A stretch of 6,466 nt of DNA from contig VBGO01000205.1 in assembly GCA_005882525.1 (NCBI GenBank), positions 1-6,466 of the forward strand, read 5' to 3'. A program made the translations under genes and the position numbers. Shown here piece after piece: positions 5,709-6,466 of this stretch; position 1 is the first letter of the stretch, and every line of letters starts with the position of its first letter. The notes below the pieces were generated by a model. That model made no database searches, had not been told where the DNA came from, and saw nothing but the letters and a program-made list of their open reading frames with translations. Source of the stretch: Chloroflexota bacterium (lineage in GTDB: Bacteria; Chloroflexota; Dormibacteria; CF-121).

Positions 5709-6455
5709 GTGGGTAAGCCAACGCTCCGCATCGCGCACCTGTACCCGGATGAGATGAATATCTACGGCGATCGGGGCAACATCCTCACCCTGCAAAAGCG
5801 CGCCGAGTGGAGGGGAATCACGGTCGTCATCGACGCGATCGGGCGGGGACCGGCGCCGGACCTGTCCGGCGTCGACCTGATCTTCTGGGGCGGCGGCCAG
5901 GACCGGGACCAAGAGCTGGTCTTTAAGGACGCCGCCGAGCACAAAGTGGGGGCCATCCGCCGGGCGATCGATGGCGGCGCCGTGGTCCTGGCGGTCTGCG
6001 GCGGTTACCAGCTGCTCGGCGAGTCCTACGTCACCGCCGATGGCAAGAAATTGCCAGGCCTGGGGCTGGTGGACCTGCACACCGTCCCCGGGCCCCGCCG
6101 GAACATCGGCAACATCGTGATCGAGACCAGCCACCTCGGCCTGACTCCGCCAACCCTGGTGGGCTTCGAGAATCACAGCGGCAAGACCTACCTCGGCCCG
6201 GGCCTTCAGCCCCTGGGACGGGTGCTGCGCGGGGCCGGCAACAACGGCGACGACGGTTTCGAGGGGGTGGCCTCCGGAAACATCTTCGGAACCTACCTGC
6301 ACGGTTCGCTGCTGCCCAAGAATCCGCACCTGGCCGACCTCCTCATCGGCCGAGCCCTGCGCCGCCGCTCCCAAGGCGCCCTCGACGCTCTCGACGATAC
6401 GGTGGAGCTGGCCGCACATCGGGCGGTGGTCGATCGACTGGTCGGAGCGGCCTAG
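5709..6455 (+). CDS. gatD: Lipid II isoglutaminyl synthase, GatD glutamine amidotransferase subunit
   Basis: Glutaminase subunit of MurT-GatD: a CobB/CobQ-like class I amidotransferase that hydrolyses glutamine and passes ammonia to MurT for amidation of lipid II. The GTG at 5709 gives 248 residues beginning a few residues before the conserved LRIAHLYPDEMNIYGDRGN (6-24). Other motifs: FWGGGQDRDQ (59-68), nucleophile elbow AVCGGYQLLG (95-104) with Cys97, PGPRRNIGN (127-135) in the glutamine-binding region, GFENHSGKT (152-160), and GTYLHGSLLPKNPHLAD (194-210) with the catalytic His198. Length is normal for GatD. Full cobyric acid synthases are about twice as long, and no cobalamin genes are nearby, so CobQ is unlikely. 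It points the same way as murT but is cut off from it by the reversed GT2/UPF0104 operon. It therefore needs its own promoter, and the TACCAT 7 nt upstream is the candidate. No terminator is visible in the 11 remaining bases. Confidence 0.94.
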   Translation: MGKPTLRIAHLYPDEMNIYGDRGNILTLQKRAEWRGITVVIDAIGRGPAPDLSGVDLIFWGGGQDRDQELVFKDAAEHKVGAIRRAIDGGAVVLAVCGGYQLLGESYVTADGKKLPGLGLVDLHTVPGPRRNIGNIVIETSHLGLTPPTLVGFENHSGKTYLGPGLQPLGRVLRGAGNNGDDGFEGVASGNIFGTYLHGSLLPKNPHLADLLIGRALRRRSQGALDALDDTVELAAHRAVVDRLVGAA

Positions 6456-6466
6456 CCGGCTGCGGG

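Noticed and set aside
5613..6419. 268-codon minus-strand open frame opposite gatD
   Set aside because: Antisense shadow: gatD motifs, including its catalytic Cys and His, are on the plus strand, and the reverse product has no recognisable domain.
5709..6455. gatD read as cobyric acid synthase (CobQ) or CobB
   Set aside because: At 248 residues it is only the amidotransferase domain, it carries the GatD-type opening and GFENHSG motif, and murT is close by on the same strand.

Overview
This window is a gene-dense, GC-rich chromosomal segment from a bacterium with peptidoglycan. It holds seven protein genes and almost no intergenic DNA; the longest gap is 40 bases. The MEP isoprenoid pathway (ispE), the lipid II flippase (murJ) and the lipid II amidating pair (murT and gatD) together point to a monoderm-type lineage. 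The high GC, frequent GTG starts and lack of Shine-Dalgarno sequences fit a Chloroflexota/Dormibacterota-like or actinobacterial organism. That placement is an inference of moderate to low confidence, because there is no rRNA gene to check it. No RNA genes, mobile elements, CRISPR arrays or convincing terminators were found.

Layout: the window opens with the 5' part of rpsT (ribosomal protein S20) on the minus strand. It diverges from murJ across 40 bases that carry back-to-back -10 elements. On the plus strand, murJ, ispE and murT follow with spacings of 9 nt and then a 1-nt TGATG overlap. murT runs 63 nt into the 3' end of a convergent minus-strand operon. That operon encodes a polyprenol-phosphate-mannose-synthase-like GT2 enzyme and a multi-pass UPF0104/AglD-type membrane protein, joined by a 4-nt GTGA overlap. 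The GT2 gene diverges from gatD, which returns to the plus strand and ends 11 bases before the window edge.

How the genes fit together: most act around the polyprenyl lipid carrier. IspE supplies isoprenoid precursors. MurT with GatD amidates the D-Glu of lipid II, and MurJ moves lipid II across the membrane. The GT2 enzyme probably loads a sugar onto polyprenyl phosphate, and the UPF0104 protein may handle that product or another envelope lipid. The most unusual features are: (i) murT and gatD, normally an adjacent pair, are separated by a reversed two-gene cassette; (ii) the GT2/gatD divergence looks like a symmetric bidirectional promoter giving two leaderless GTG-start mRNAs; (iii) MurT has lost the fourth cysteine of its zinc ribbon; (iv) two of the four cavity arginines known to be essential in E. 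coli MurJ are replaced.
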